The notes below the pieces were generated by a model, which was not told the DNA's origin, did not search any database, and saw only the letters and a list, made by a program, of their open reading frames with translations. From an uncultured Paracoccaceae bacterium (GTDB lineage Bacteria > Pseudomonadota > Alphaproteobacteria > Rhodobacterales > Rhodobacteraceae), in the NCBI GenBank assembly GCA_947489325.1, contig CANLDA010000001.1, positions 124,001-188,000 on the forward strand: 64,000 nt of DNA. Direction: 5' to 3'. The translations under genes were made by a program, and so were the position numbers. Positions 1-8,507 of this stretch are shown piece after piece. Positions within the stretch are counted from its first letter, which is position 1. Each line of letters opens with the position of its first letter.

Positions 1-750
1 CGCAAAGCGCTGACTGGTTGGGATGCCTCAGCACTGCGCGTGGAAACCCAGCGCCATTATGATCCTTATTGGCAAGGCTTTCATGTCACTGCGCATGTGG
101 TCTTTGCCCGATTGCTGCGTGACATTCAGGATGACGAAATCCAAATCGACCTGCATCTTGATGAGGATCGCGATGCCACGCGGGTGTGTTTTGCCATGGC
201 CGATCATCCCGGAATTTTCAGCCGGATGTGTGGGGCGCTGGCCCTTGTCGGGGCCAATATCGTAGATGCGCGCACATTTACGTCCAAGGATGGGTATGCC
301 ACGGCTGCTTTTTGGATACAGGATGCCGATGGTCATCCGTATGAGGCCAGCCGCCTGACCCGCCTTTCACAGATGATCCATAAAACCATCAAGGGCGAAG
401 TGGTGACAACTGAAGCCATCAAATCACGCGATAAAATAAAAAAACGCGAACGTGCCTTTCGTGTGCCGACAACCATTACCTTTGATAACGAGGGCAGCGA
501 GATTTACACCATCATCGAGGTGGATACCCGTGATCGCCCCGGATTGCTGTATGATCTCACGCGCACCCTTGCCAACACCAATGTTTACATTGCGTCCGCC
601 GTGATTGCGACCTATGGCGAACAAGTTGTGGATACTTTTTATGTCAAAGACATGTTCGGCCTGAAATTTCACACCAAATCCAAACAAGACACATTGGAGC
701 GTAAATTGCGCGAAGCGATCACCAAAGGCAGCGAGAGGGCACACGCGTGA
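1..750 (+). CDS. glnD: [Protein-PII] uridylyltransferase, C-terminal part (partial)
   Basis: This is the last 249 residues of GlnD, the bifunctional enzyme that uridylylates and deuridylylates PII proteins in response to glutamine. The window edge cuts off the N-terminal nucleotidyltransferase and most of the HD domain. Two ACT domains are visible: one around ADHPGIFSRMCGALALVGAN and one around DRPGLLYDLTRTLANTNVY. Both have the turn and glycine pattern expected of the glutamine-sensing ACT pair. The reading frame is open from base 1. The stop codon overlaps the GTG start of murJ (GTGA), so the two are probably translationally coupled. Confidence 0.93.
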   Translation, partial: RKALTGWDASALRVETQRHYDPYWQGFHVTAHVVFARLLRDIQDDEIQIDLHLDEDRDATRVCFAMADHPGIFSRMCGALALVGANIVDARTFTSKDGYATAAFWIQDADGHPYEASRLTRLSQMIHKTIKGEVVTTEAIKSRDKIKKRERAFRVPTTITFDNEGSEIYTIIEVDTRDRPGLLYDLTRTLANTNVYIASAVIATYGEQVVDTFYVKDMFGLKFHTKSKQDTLERKLREAITKGSERAHA

Positions 751-2282
751 AACCAATCCGCCTGCTGCGCAGCTTTCTGACCGTCGGAGGTTGGACCATG
801 GCCAGCCGCGTATTGGGCTTTCTGCGCGACGCAATGATCTTGGCCTTTTTGGGCACGGGCCCTTTGTACGAAGCCTATGTCGTGGCTTTTCGCCTGCCCA
901 ATATGTTCCGCCGTTTTTTCGCCGAAGGCGCGTTCAATATGGCGTTCATTCCGATGTTTTCCAAAAAACTGGAAGGCGATGAAAATCCGCAGGGATTTGC
1001 CCAAGAGGCCTTTGCCGGATTGGCCAGTGTTCTGATTGTTCTGACATTGCTGGCACAACTGGCGATGCCATGGCTGATCTGGGGATTGGCATCAGGCTTT
1101 GCCGGACAAGAACAATTTGCACTGTCGGTCGAATTTGGCAGAATTGCCTTTCCCTATATCCTGTTCATTTCATTGGCCGCGCTTCTGTCTGGTGTGTTGA
1201 ACGCAACCGGGCGATTTGCCGCCGCGGCGGCAGCGCCTGTGTTGCTGAATATCCTGTTGGTCGCGATCATGGCTGGCGCACATTGGTTGGGCAAAGATGT
1301 CGCGCGCGCCTTGGTCTGGGGTATCCCGGTGGCCGGTGTGGCACAGTTTGCGCTGGTAGCTGTGGCTGCCACGCGCGCAGGGTTTCCCATCCGTCTGCGC
1401 CGCCCTCGTCTATCACCTGATATGCGACGGTTAATAAAAGTGGCCGTACCGGCCGCTTTGGCCGGAGGCGTGGTGCAGATTAACCTTTTGGTTGGCCAGC
1501 AAGTTGCATCGTATTTTGATCACGCGGTCGGATGGCTCTTTGCGGCGGATCGCCTATACCAACTGCCTTTGGGTGTGGTTGGGATCGCTGTTGGGGTTGT
1601 GTTGTTGCCCGATCTGTCCCGCCGCCTTAAGGCCGGTGATGATGTCGGTGCGCGTGAGGCATTTTCACGCTCGGGCGAGTTGGCGTTGGCATTGACCCTG
1701 CCCTGCGCAGTTGCGTTGTTGGTTATTCCTTTGCCCTTGGTATCTGTCCTGTTTGAACGCGGTGCAATCACAACCGATGACAGTGCATCCATTGCAGTGG
1801 CGGTGGCGATCTATGGCCTTGGCCTGCCTGCATTCGTATTGCAAAAACTGCAACAACCGCTGTTCTTTGCCCGCGAAGACACCCGCAGCCCATTTCGATT
1901 TGCGGTTTGGGCAATGGTTATCAATGCTGCCGTTGCCATTGGGTTGGCCCCTGTGATCGGCTGGATTGCTCCTGCGATTGCCACCACTTTGGCCGCTTGG
2001 GTTATGGTGCTATTACTGCACCGTGGCGCACGATCAATGGGAGATGTGGCGCGGTTTGACACACGTTTTCGCCGCCGTATCTGGCGTATCATTGCGGCGT
2101 CTTTGATAATGGGTGCGGAGTTGTGGGCAGCACTTTTGGTGCTTGGCCCCATGTTGGGTATGGACGGATGGCGATATCTGGCACTGGCGCTTTTGATCAC
2201 GTCTGGCATCATCTGCTACTTTGTAAGCGGATTTGGGTTGCGTGCCTTTGCTCTCTCCGATTTCAGACGAAATCGGGGATAA
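747..2282 (+). CDS. murJ: Lipid II flippase MurJ (MviN)
   Basis: A 511-residue polytopic membrane protein of the MviN/MurJ family, which moves lipid II across the inner membrane for peptidoglycan synthesis. The N-terminus has the family signature: SRVLGFLRDAMI near residues 20-31, then RLPNMFRRFFAEGAFNMAFIP. About 14 hydrophobic segments fill the rest. Length is normal for the family. It starts with GTG inside the glnD stop codon. The glnD-murJ order is common in Rhodobacterales. Confidence 0.95.
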   Translation: MKPIRLLRSFLTVGGWTMASRVLGFLRDAMILAFLGTGPLYEAYVVAFRLPNMFRRFFAEGAFNMAFIPMFSKKLEGDENPQGFAQEAFAGLASVLIVLTLLAQLAMPWLIWGLASGFAGQEQFALSVEFGRIAFPYILFISLAALLSGVLNATGRFAAAAAAPVLLNILLVAIMAGAHWLGKDVARALVWGIPVAGVAQFALVAVAATRAGFPIRLRRPRLSPDMRRLIKVAVPAALAGGVVQINLLVGQQVASYFDHAVGWLFAADRLYQLPLGVVGIAVGVVLLPDLSRRLKAGDDVGAREAFSRSGELALALTLPCAVALLVIPLPLVSVLFERGAITTDDSASIAVAVAIYGLGLPAFVLQKLQQPLFFAREDTRSPFRFAVWAMVINAAVAIGLAPVIGWIAPAIATTLAAWVMVLLLHRGARSMGDVARFDTRFRRRIWRIIAASLIMGAELWAALLVLGPMLGMDGWRYLALALLITSGIICYFVSGFGLRAFALSDFRRNRG

Positions 2283-2330
2283 GGGACATTTTCCCTCTGC
2301 CCTAATGGACATTCCCCCGATGTATTTTCA
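2272..2330. terminator. Probable transcription terminator region after murJ
   Basis: Nested inverted repeats sit at the murJ 3' end. ATCGGGG (2272-2278) can pair with CCCCGAT (2315-2321), with an inner AGGGA/TCCCT hairpin, and the sequence then runs into TATTTTCA. murJ and the rhomboid-like gene converge here, so it may serve both. The stem is imperfect. Confidence 0.4.
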
Positions 2331-2346
2331 CTAAGAAAAAGTGATG

Positions 2347-3045
2347 TCAGTCGTGCCGGATCATGGCTCGGATTTTGGTCCAGCCCCCCGGAACCAGCAG
2401 GAATGACAACCCAAAGCCTGTGGCAAAACCAGCGATATCAGCCACCCAGTCGCTATTGCCTCCAAACAGCAGGCCAAAAAGGAGTTGAATACCCAGAAGA
2501 AAGCCAATCATCGTAAAGGCGCGTGCCTGATTTGCACCCACAACACCAAGACTGACCCACAAAATAAACGTGAACGCGCCGATCAGACCATAGATGCCCG
2601 GAAAGGCACCGATCAGCCAATAAGGTGTGTCCAGTACTAAGGCATAAGTGGTGGCACCAACGATGCCAGATAGCAGAAAAATAACCACAACCGCCCAAGA
2701 GGCAAAGCGTTCCGCTACCATTTTGCCAATCGCCAACACCATAACACCTGCGAAAATCGCGTGGGTGATGTTTGCGTGTACGAATTGATAGGACAAAAAG
2801 CGGATCAACAATTCTGATGGATACAGGTTGTTTTCGCGCATCCATTCAAAAATTTGGTCATTGAACCCATAATCTTGAATAATAGCCTGTCGCCACCCAA
2901 TGGCCCGCGCCCCGCCAATGACGCCTTGACTACCCAGCCACAGCACCAGTTCCACCCCGATCAGCACCAAAAACAGCGCCACCACGACGGGGGGCACTGG
3001 GTTTACCGGGCTTTGTGGAGGTTCATGTTGGAAATCATCACTCAT
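2347..3045 (-). CDS. Rhomboid-family membrane protein lacking catalytic residues
   Basis: A 232-residue, six-helix rhomboid-fold membrane protein. The chosen start (MSDDFQHE) has AAAGGG about 8 bases upstream; an in-frame ATG at 3069 would add eight residues. The rhomboid framework is clear: FVHANITH (residues 88-95), [11 protein letters not shown] (146-156) and ADIAGF (202-207). Aligned by eye to E. coli GlpG, the active-site serine is Phe148, the catalytic histidine is Asp203, and the oxyanion asparagine is Ala99. It should therefore be a pseudoprotease, not an active peptidase. It may bind membrane clients, but its role is unknown. Confidence 0.85.
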   Translation of the reverse strand: MSDDFQHEPPQSPVNPVPPVVVALFLVLIGVELVLWLGSQGVIGGARAIGWRQAIIQDYGFNDQIFEWMRENNLYPSELLIRFLSYQFVHANITHAIFAGVMVLAIGKMVAERFASWAVVVIFLLSGIVGATTYALVLDTPYWLIGAFPGIYGLIGAFTFILWVSLGVVGANQARAFTMIGFLLGIQLLFGLLFGGNSDWVADIAGFATGFGLSFLLVPGGWTKIRAMIRHD

Positions 3046-3122
3046 GTAGGGGCCCTTTCTTGACGGCATCCTGCGCCATGGGTAAGGCAGGCAGACGCGT
3101 AAATCCAGACGGAGTTTTCATC

Positions 3123-4157
3123 ATGACTGAGGCGGTCCAAACGTCTTTGCCTTTCACGCCACGGGTTTTCTCGGGTATTCAGCCATCTGGTGGCTTGACG
3201 CTCGGCAATTATCTGGGGGCGCTGAAGCGATTTGCCGACACGCAGGATAGCGGCACGCAGTCGCTGTATTGCATGGTTGATTTGCATGCGATCACCGTCT
3301 GGCAAGATCCCGCAAAGCTGCGTCATGCGACGCGTGAACTGTGCGCTGGATTCATTGCATCCGGTCTTGATCCGCAGAAATCCATTCTGTTCAATCAATC
3401 GCAAGTCAGTGAGCACACGCAACTTGCGTGGATTTTCAATTGTGTTGCCCGCACGGGCTGGATGCAACGCATGACGCAATTCAAGGATAAAGCCGGCAAG
3501 AATGCGCAGAACGCATCACTTGGCCTGTTTGCTTATCCTGCGCTGATGGCGGCAGATATTCTGATTTATCACGCAACCCATGTACCTGTGGGCGAAGATC
3601 AGAAACAGCATTTGGAATTGACTCGAGACATCGCAACCAAGTTCAATCATGACTATGGCGTTGATTTCTTCCCGATTACCGAACCTGTAATCGAAGGTGC
3701 TGCCACCCGCGTAATGAGCCTGCGGGACGGATCAAAGAAGATGTCAAAATCTGATCCATCTGATGCCAGCCGCATCAATATGACCGATGATGCCGACACT
3801 ATCGCCAAGAAGATCCGCAAGGCTAAGACCGATCCAGAGGCCCTTCCTTCTGAGGCAAAAGGATTGGAAGATCGCCCAGAGGCGCGCAACCTTGTGAATA
3901 TTTATGCCGCTTTGGCAGATATGTCAGTGGATGATGTTCTGCGTGAAGCAGGCGGCAAACAGTTCAGCGCATTCAAGCCAATGCTGTCTGAGCTCGCCGT
4001 CGAGAAGCTTGCGCCAATTTCAACAGAAATGGCACGACTGATGCAGGACACTGCGGAAATTGATGCGATTCTGGCCAAAGGCGCAGCAGATGCACGGGTC
4101 ATTGCGGCACCAATTTTGAAAAAGACTTACGAAATCGTTGGCATGGTTGGAGCGTGA
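3123..4157 (+). CDS. trpS: Tryptophan--tRNA ligase
   Basis: Class I aminoacyl-tRNA synthetase of 344 residues that charges tRNA-Trp. The HIGH-equivalent motif lies in [19 protein letters not shown] near the N-terminus, and the KMSKS loop is intact ([13 protein letters not shown]). The frame is open further upstream to 3015, but MTEAVQTS at 3123 follows a GGAG ribosome site and matches the usual N-terminus. It is divergent from the rhomboid-like gene, with about 77 bases between the two starts. Confidence 0.96.
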   Translation: MTEAVQTSLPFTPRVFSGIQPSGGLTLGNYLGALKRFADTQDSGTQSLYCMVDLHAITVWQDPAKLRHATRELCAGFIASGLDPQKSILFNQSQVSEHTQLAWIFNCVARTGWMQRMTQFKDKAGKNAQNASLGLFAYPALMAADILIYHATHVPVGEDQKQHLELTRDIATKFNHDYGVDFFPITEPVIEGAATRVMSLRDGSKKMSKSDPSDASRINMTDDADTIAKKIRKAKTDPEALPSEAKGLEDRPEARNLVNIYAALADMSVDDVLREAGGKQFSAFKPMLSELAVEKLAPISTEMARLMQDTAEIDAILAKGAADARVIAAPILKKTYEIVGMVGA

Positions 4158-4173
4158 CCCAGCGTAATTAATT

Positions 4174-4217
4174 GCCACGTCTATTGCACCCTCGGTCGCA
4201 ATAGACGTGGCTTTTAT
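4174..4217 (+). terminator. Rho-independent terminator of trpS
   Basis: A perfect 14-bp stem: GCCACGTCTATTGC (4174-4187) pairs with 4198-4211 across a 10-base loop, followed by TTTTATT. It ends the trpS transcript ahead of the aminotransferase gene. Confidence 0.85.
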
Positions 4218-4254
4218 TCTGCCCTAGCATCCGCCCAACACAAGGGAGATCGCA

Positions 4255-5118
4255 ATGGCTGTTGGTCAGAATATTCGCACCTATTTCAACGGCACTTGGC
4301 AGGATGGGGACATCCCCATCATCAAGTCCGCCGATCACGGCGCATGGCTTGGTACAACGGTTTTCGATGGAGCGCGGTTCTTTGAGGGCGTCACGCCTGA
4401 TCTTGAAGCGCATTGCGCACGCGTGAACCGCTCCGCCGCCACGTTGATGTTGCAACCAACGGTTTCAACTTCAGATATGATGAGTATAGTGCACGAAGGG
4501 CTTGTCGCATTTGGCAAAGATCAGGCCGTGTATATTCGCCCAATGTATTGGGGCATCCATGGCGATGCCACCGCGATTGTACCGTCACAAGAAGAAACTG
4601 GTTTTGCTATTTGCCTAGAAGCCATTCCTATGGCGCAGGCCACCGCAACCACCACATTGACGCGCACCCGGTTTCGCCGCCCCGTGCTCGAGGATGCAGT
4701 GGTTGATGCCAAAGCCGGGTGCCTTTACCCCAACAACGCGCGGATGTTGACAGAGGCGCGTTCCAAGGGATTTGGCAACGCGCTTGTGGCGGATGTCATT
4801 GGCAATGTTGCGGAAACAGCAACGGCGAATGTATTCATGGTCAAAGACGGAGAAATCTTTACGCCTGTGGCTAATGGCACGTTCTTGTCTGGTATTACGC
4901 GTGCACGTCACATCAGCAATATGAAAGCCGAGGGAATCGCGGTTCATGAAACCGTTCTGACGTTTGATGATTTTCATGCCGCAGATGAAGTATTCTTGTC
5001 AGGCAACATGTCAAAAGTCACCCCAGTAACGGCGTTTGACGAGACCAATTATCAGGTGGGGCCTGTGACCAAACGCGTGCGCGAGATGTATTGGGATTGG
5101 GCTTTTTCCACAAACTAG
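4255..5118 (+). CDS. ilvE: Branched-chain amino acid aminotransferase
   Basis: A 287-residue PLP fold-type IV aminotransferase, most like IlvE, which interconverts branched-chain amino acids and 2-oxo acids. The Schiff-base lysine is probably Lys153 in DAKAGCLYPNNA. The PLP-phosphate-binding ETATANVF segment and the late LSGNMSKVTPV loop are present. A D-amino-acid aminotransferase or aminodeoxychorismate lyase shares the fold, but length and motifs favour branched-chain substrates. AAGGGAG lies just before the ATG. It stands alone between the trpS terminator and the usp gene. Confidence 0.85.
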   Translation: MAVGQNIRTYFNGTWQDGDIPIIKSADHGAWLGTTVFDGARFFEGVTPDLEAHCARVNRSAATLMLQPTVSTSDMMSIVHEGLVAFGKDQAVYIRPMYWGIHGDATAIVPSQEETGFAICLEAIPMAQATATTTLTRTRFRRPVLEDAVVDAKAGCLYPNNARMLTEARSKGFGNALVADVIGNVAETATANVFMVKDGEIFTPVANGTFLSGITRARHISNMKAEGIAVHETVLTFDDFHAADEVFLSGNMSKVTPVTAFDETNYQVGPVTKRVREMYWDWAFSTN

Positions 5119-5206
5119 CGTCTTTCTGCACTTTTATCTGGACCTATCATCTGCCATTGCCTGAGCACGGCGTATCCGTCATGATTGCGCCAAGGGAGAT
5201 AGACTC

Positions 5207-5662
5207 ATGCGCAAGTTTCTTGTTGTTCTGGATGACAGTCGTGAATGCCTTAACGCTATGCGTTTTGCGGCCATGCGTGCGGCACATACCAATGCCGGCG
5301 TAGAGATTTTATCGATTATTCCACCGGATGAATTCAATCATTGGATTGGTGTGGGTGATTTGATGCGCGAAGAAGCGCGCGAACGCATTCATGCTCATTT
5401 TGAAGTTTTCGCAAAATGGATGAGAGACAAGCAAGGCGTTGATCCTGAATTGGTCATTCGCGAAGGCGAACCCGCTGCCGAGATTTTGGCACAGGTCCAA
5501 GAAGACCCAGATGTTGGGGTTTTGGTGTTAGGGGCTGCGACCGATCGTAAAGGTCCGGGGCCCTTGGTCACGCAAATGACAAAAAACGCCGGCGTTTTGC
5601 CGATTCCTCTTACCATCGTGCCCGGCGATCTTTCCAAAGAACGTCTCGAAGCAATCACCTGA
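5207..5662 (+). CDS. Universal stress protein (UspA family)
   Basis: A single-domain UspA-fold protein of 151 residues. It opens with the strand MRKFLVVLDDSREC and carries the nucleotide-binding pattern LVLGAATDRKGPGPLVTQM, equivalent to GxxG-x9-GS/T, so ATP binding is plausible. The partner and stress are unknown. A strong AAGGGAG lies before the ATG. It sits alone, upstream of the Nfu gene. Confidence 0.88.
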   Translation: MRKFLVVLDDSRECLNAMRFAAMRAAHTNAGVEILSIIPPDEFNHWIGVGDLMREEARERIHAHFEVFAKWMRDKQGVDPELVIREGEPAAEILAQVQEDPDVGVLVLGAATDRKGPGPLVTQMTKNAGVLPIPLTIVPGDLSKERLEAIT

Positions 5663-5732
5663 TCCCAAAAGGCAGATATCCCCATTGCGGAATAGGTAAA
5701 ATCATGGGGGTACCTGTGCGGGTCACTCCAAC

Positions 5733-5747
5733 TTAGAATCGTTCCAA
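5733..5747 (+). promoter_or_regulatory. Irr-like iron-control box upstream of the Nfu gene
   Basis: TTAGAATCGTTCCAA is an imperfect inverted repeat (TTAGAA, 3 bases, TTCcAA). It matches, as I recall it, the alphaproteobacterial Irr/ICE consensus TTAGAA-N3-TTCTAA at 11 of 12 positions. It lies just before a TTGACA (-35-like, 5751-5756) with CATATC 17 bases further on, which would be a natural operator position. The motif is seen directly; the Irr assignment is inferred. Confidence 0.45.
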
Positions 5748-5805
5748 ACCTTGACACTTGACGCCTCTGAGCGCATATCCCAAGGCAGAGATGAAAGGCG
5801 CCCAG

Positions 5806-6369
5806 ATGTTTATTCAAACAGAGTCGACCCCAAACCCAGCCACGTTGAAATTCCTGCCCGGGCAGACTGTACTGTCTACGGGAACCGCGGATTTTCCCTC
5901 ACCAGAGGGCGCAAGCGCATCTCCTCTGGCAAGTCGCATCTTTGCGGTAAGCGGTGTTGCGGGGGTTTTCTTTGGTCATGACTTTGTGACTGTGACCAAG
6001 GCCACAGAAATCGAATGGGATCATATCAAGCCAGCCATCCTTGGCGCGATCATGGAACATTTCCAGTCTGGCCAACCAGTGATGGCGGGCGAAGCCACAG
6101 CACCTTCGGGGCATGCAGAGCATTCTGGTCCGGATGCTGATGTTGTAAACATCATCAAAGAATTGCTGGATACACGCGTCCGCCCAGCCGTTGCGCAAGA
6201 TGGTGGCGATATTACTTTCCATGGTTTTGACCGCGGCATTGTCTATCTGCACATGCAGGGCGCCTGTGCGGGTTGCCCATCCTCAACATTGACCCTAAAA
6301 ATGGGCATCGAAAACCTGCTACGCCATTACATCCCTGAGGTGACAGAGGTGCGTCCGGTTGCCGTCTGA
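5806..6369 (+). CDS. NifU-type iron-sulfur scaffold protein (Nfu)
   Basis: A 187-residue Fe-S carrier with an N-terminal Nfu_N domain (MFIQTESTPNPATLKFLPG) and a C-terminal NifU domain with the cluster-binding CxxC (Cys154, Cys157 in GACAGCPSS). It delivers iron-sulfur clusters to client apoproteins. The open frame begins at 5758, but MFIQTEST is the conserved family start and has AAAGG at the right distance. The last 11 bases overlap tsaB. The Irr-like box upstream suggests iron-responsive expression. Confidence 0.92.
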   Translation: MFIQTESTPNPATLKFLPGQTVLSTGTADFPSPEGASASPLASRIFAVSGVAGVFFGHDFVTVTKATEIEWDHIKPAILGAIMEHFQSGQPVMAGEATAPSGHAEHSGPDADVVNIIKELLDTRVRPAVAQDGGDITFHGFDRGIVYLHMQGACAGCPSSTLTLKMGIENLLRHYIPEVTEVRPVAV

Positions 6370-6943
6370 TCCACTTGTACTAGGGTTTGACACATCGGCC
6401 GCGCATTGCGCGGCCGCTTTGCTGTGTGGCGATCACGTGATTGCCTCCACAGCGCAAGACATGGCGCGGGGACAAGCAGAACACCTGATGCCCCTGATAC
6501 TTGGACTGTTGGCGGATGCCGATTTTGCCCTCTCTGATCTGGACGCCATCGGTGTGGGAATCGGTCCGGGCAATTTCACCGGCATTCGCATTTCCGTATC
6601 TGCAGCGCGTGGTCTGGCATTGGCATTGGACTGCCCTGCCATTGGCGTCTCAACCTTTGACGCAACCCGCCTACATGATGCGCAACAAAGCGTGATAGTG
6701 CCTGCGCCGCGTGATCAGGTGTATCTGTCACAACCGGGCCTCCCAACGCCTACCTTGATCCCGCAGGACGATATTGCGAACATCGAGGTCATGGCGCCCC
6801 CTTCTGCACAGGTTTTAGCAGAGAACATAGCCCGGATGGCATCCCAGCATTTGGGGCAAAACACCCCGCTTCCAGCACCGCTGTATATCAAACCTGCCGA
6901 TGCTGCCCCTGCCCGTGATTTGCCACCCGTGATCTTGCCGTGA
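6359..6943 (+). CDS. tsaB: tRNA threonylcarbamoyladenosine biosynthesis protein TsaB
   Basis: A 194-residue ASKHA-fold protein that partners TsaD in making the t6A37 modification of ANN-decoding tRNAs. Signature segments are VLGFDTSAAHCAAAL near the N-terminus and IGIGPGNFTGIRI around residues 63-75. It begins with a rare TTG codon inside the Nfu gene and overlaps rimI by GTGA. It is somewhat shorter than the enterobacterial protein, mainly at the C-terminus. Confidence 0.92.
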   Translation: MPSDPLVLGFDTSAAHCAAALLCGDHVIASTAQDMARGQAEHLMPLILGLLADADFALSDLDAIGVGIGPGNFTGIRISVSAARGLALALDCPAIGVSTFDATRLHDAQQSVIVPAPRDQVYLSQPGLPTPTLIPQDDIANIEVMAPPSAQVLAENIARMASQHLGQNTPLPAPLYIKPADAAPARDLPPVILP

Positions 6944-7353
6944 CCGCCGAAGACCTCGCTCATATCTATGCTCAGGCCTTTCAAAACGTACGCGTCTGGA
7001 GTGCCGATGAAATCACGTCCTTTCTGACCTCTCCCTTATGTTTTACGGCAACCCATCCCGAAGGGTTTGCCATCGGACGGGTGATTGCAGATGAGGCGGA
7101 GCTGATCACCATCGCCGTGCACCCAGATAAACAAGGCAGTGGCATCGGATACGGCCTGTTGCGCGACTATGAAACAACAGCCAAAGCACGCGGCGCGGCG
7201 CGATCTTTCCTTGAGGTGGCCAGCGATAATACAGCCGCGATCACGTTGTATGAACGTGTGGGATATACCCAAAGCGGGACGCGTCGCGCCTATTACACGC
7301 GCAATGATGGCTCCACCTGCGATGCTCTTTTATTGGAAAAATGGCTCACCTAA
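6940..7353 (+). CDS. rimI: GNAT acetyltransferase, probable RimI
   Basis: A 137-residue GNAT-fold N-acetyltransferase. The acetyl-CoA-binding motif A is seen in ITIAVHPDKQGSGIGYGLL, followed by the AAxxLYERVGY segment typical of RimI, the S18 N-terminal alanine acetylase. It starts with GTG overlapping the tsaB stop. The tsaB-rimI pairing supports the RimI name over a generic GNAT. Confidence 0.85.
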   Translation: MTAEDLAHIYAQAFQNVRVWSADEITSFLTSPLCFTATHPEGFAIGRVIADEAELITIAVHPDKQGSGIGYGLLRDYETTAKARGAARSFLEVASDNTAAITLYERVGYTQSGTRRAYYTRNDGSTCDALLLEKWLT

Positions 7354-7464
7354 AGACATGTCTCTTTGCGTCACTTCTTGCCCATTTGGTCAGGAATCGG
7401 TTGACCCCCGCCCTTCAACACGGCCTTATTTAATAAATGATCCAACGCGTTCATTTCAATTCAA

Positions 7465-7492
7465 CAGCCGATGTGAAGGTAAAAATCGGCTG
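7465..7492 (+). promoter_or_regulatory. Inverted repeat in the leader of the BMP transporter operon
   Basis: CAGCCGAT (7465-7472) and ATCGGCTG (7485-7492) form perfect 8-bp arms around a 12-base spacer, ending 20 bases before the start codon of the binding-protein gene. It could be an operator or a leader hairpin. No known riboswitch pattern is apparent. Confidence 0.4.
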
Positions 7493-7512
7493 AATAATCG
7501 TGGGAGAGACAC

Positions 7513-8502
7513 ATGACCCTTATGACAAAATTTCTGGGGGCTGCGGCAGTCGTCGCCCTTTCGGCGGGTGCTGCACTTGCAGAACCAGCGCTGATTTTCG
7601 ATCTTGGTGGTAAATTCGACAAATCCTTTAACGAGGCCGCCTTTGCTGGTGCGCAACGCTGGAGCGAAGAAACTGGCGGCACATTCCGCGAAATCGAATT
7701 GCAATCCGAAGCCCAACGTGAGCAAGCCCTGCGCAGGTTCGCAGAAGCGGGCTCAAACCCCATTGTTATGACAGGGTTTGCCTTTGGTAATGTTCTGGAA
7801 GAAGTCGCACCGGATTACCCCGATACCAAATTCGCAATCATCGACATGGTCGTGGATCAACCCAACGTGCGCTCAGTTGTATTCAACGAACACGAAGGAT
7901 CATATCTGGTGGGCATGATGGCCGCGATGGCGTCAGAATCGGGAACCGTTGGGTTTATTGGTGGCATGGACATACCACTCATCCGCAAATTCGCCTGTGG
8001 GTATGCCCAAGGCGTCAAGGCCGTGAACGCCGATGCCGTGGTCATCCAAAATATGACGGGCACCACCCCTGCCGCTTGGAATGACCCCGTGAAAGGCACA
8101 GAGTTGACCAAGGCACAAATCGCCCAAGGGGCCGACGTGGTCTATGCCGCGGCTGGCGGCACGGGTGTGGGCGTTCTGCAAACGGCAGCGGACGAAAACA
8201 TCCTGTCCATCGGCGTGGACAGCAATCAGAACTATCTGCACTCTGGCAAGGTTCTGACCTCGATGATGAAGCGCGTGGACAATGCGGTTTATAATGCGAT
8301 GTCATCAGGCGCTGATCTGGAAACCGGATTTAACGTTATGGGCATTGCCAATGGTGGCATTGGGTACGCGATGGATGAACATAACGCAGCTCTTGTCAGC
8401 GCTGACATGCAAGCCGCTGTTGACGCGGCCGCAAGCCAGATCGCAAACGGCTCGCTGAGCGTGCATGACTATATGGCCGACAACAACTGCCCGGTTGAAT
8501 AA
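7513..8502 (+). CDS. BMP-family ABC transporter substrate-binding protein
   Basis: A 329-residue periplasmic binding protein of the Med/BMP (PnrA-like) family, whose characterised members bind purine nucleosides. A signal peptide spans residues 1-23, with probable cleavage at AALA-EPAL. No lipobox cysteine is present, so it should be soluble. Family features include DLGGKFDKSFNEAAFAGAQ near the mature N-terminus and GFIGGMDIPLIRKFACGYAQG in the middle. It is the first gene of a four-gene import operon, with GGGAG before the ATG. The substrate is inferred as nucleoside or purine from the family. Confidence 0.9.
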   Translation: MTLMTKFLGAAAVVALSAGAALAEPALIFDLGGKFDKSFNEAAFAGAQRWSEETGGTFREIELQSEAQREQALRRFAEAGSNPIVMTGFAFGNVLEEVAPDYPDTKFAIIDMVVDQPNVRSVVFNEHEGSYLVGMMAAMASESGTVGFIGGMDIPLIRKFACGYAQGVKAVNADAVVIQNMTGTTPAAWNDPVKGTELTKAQIAQGADVVYAAAGGTGVGVLQTAADENILSIGVDSNQNYLHSGKVLTSMMKRVDNAVYNAMSSGADLETGFNVMGIANGGIGYAMDEHNAALVSADMQAAVDAAASQIANGSLSVHDYMADNNCPVE

Positions 8503-8507
8503 ACCTT

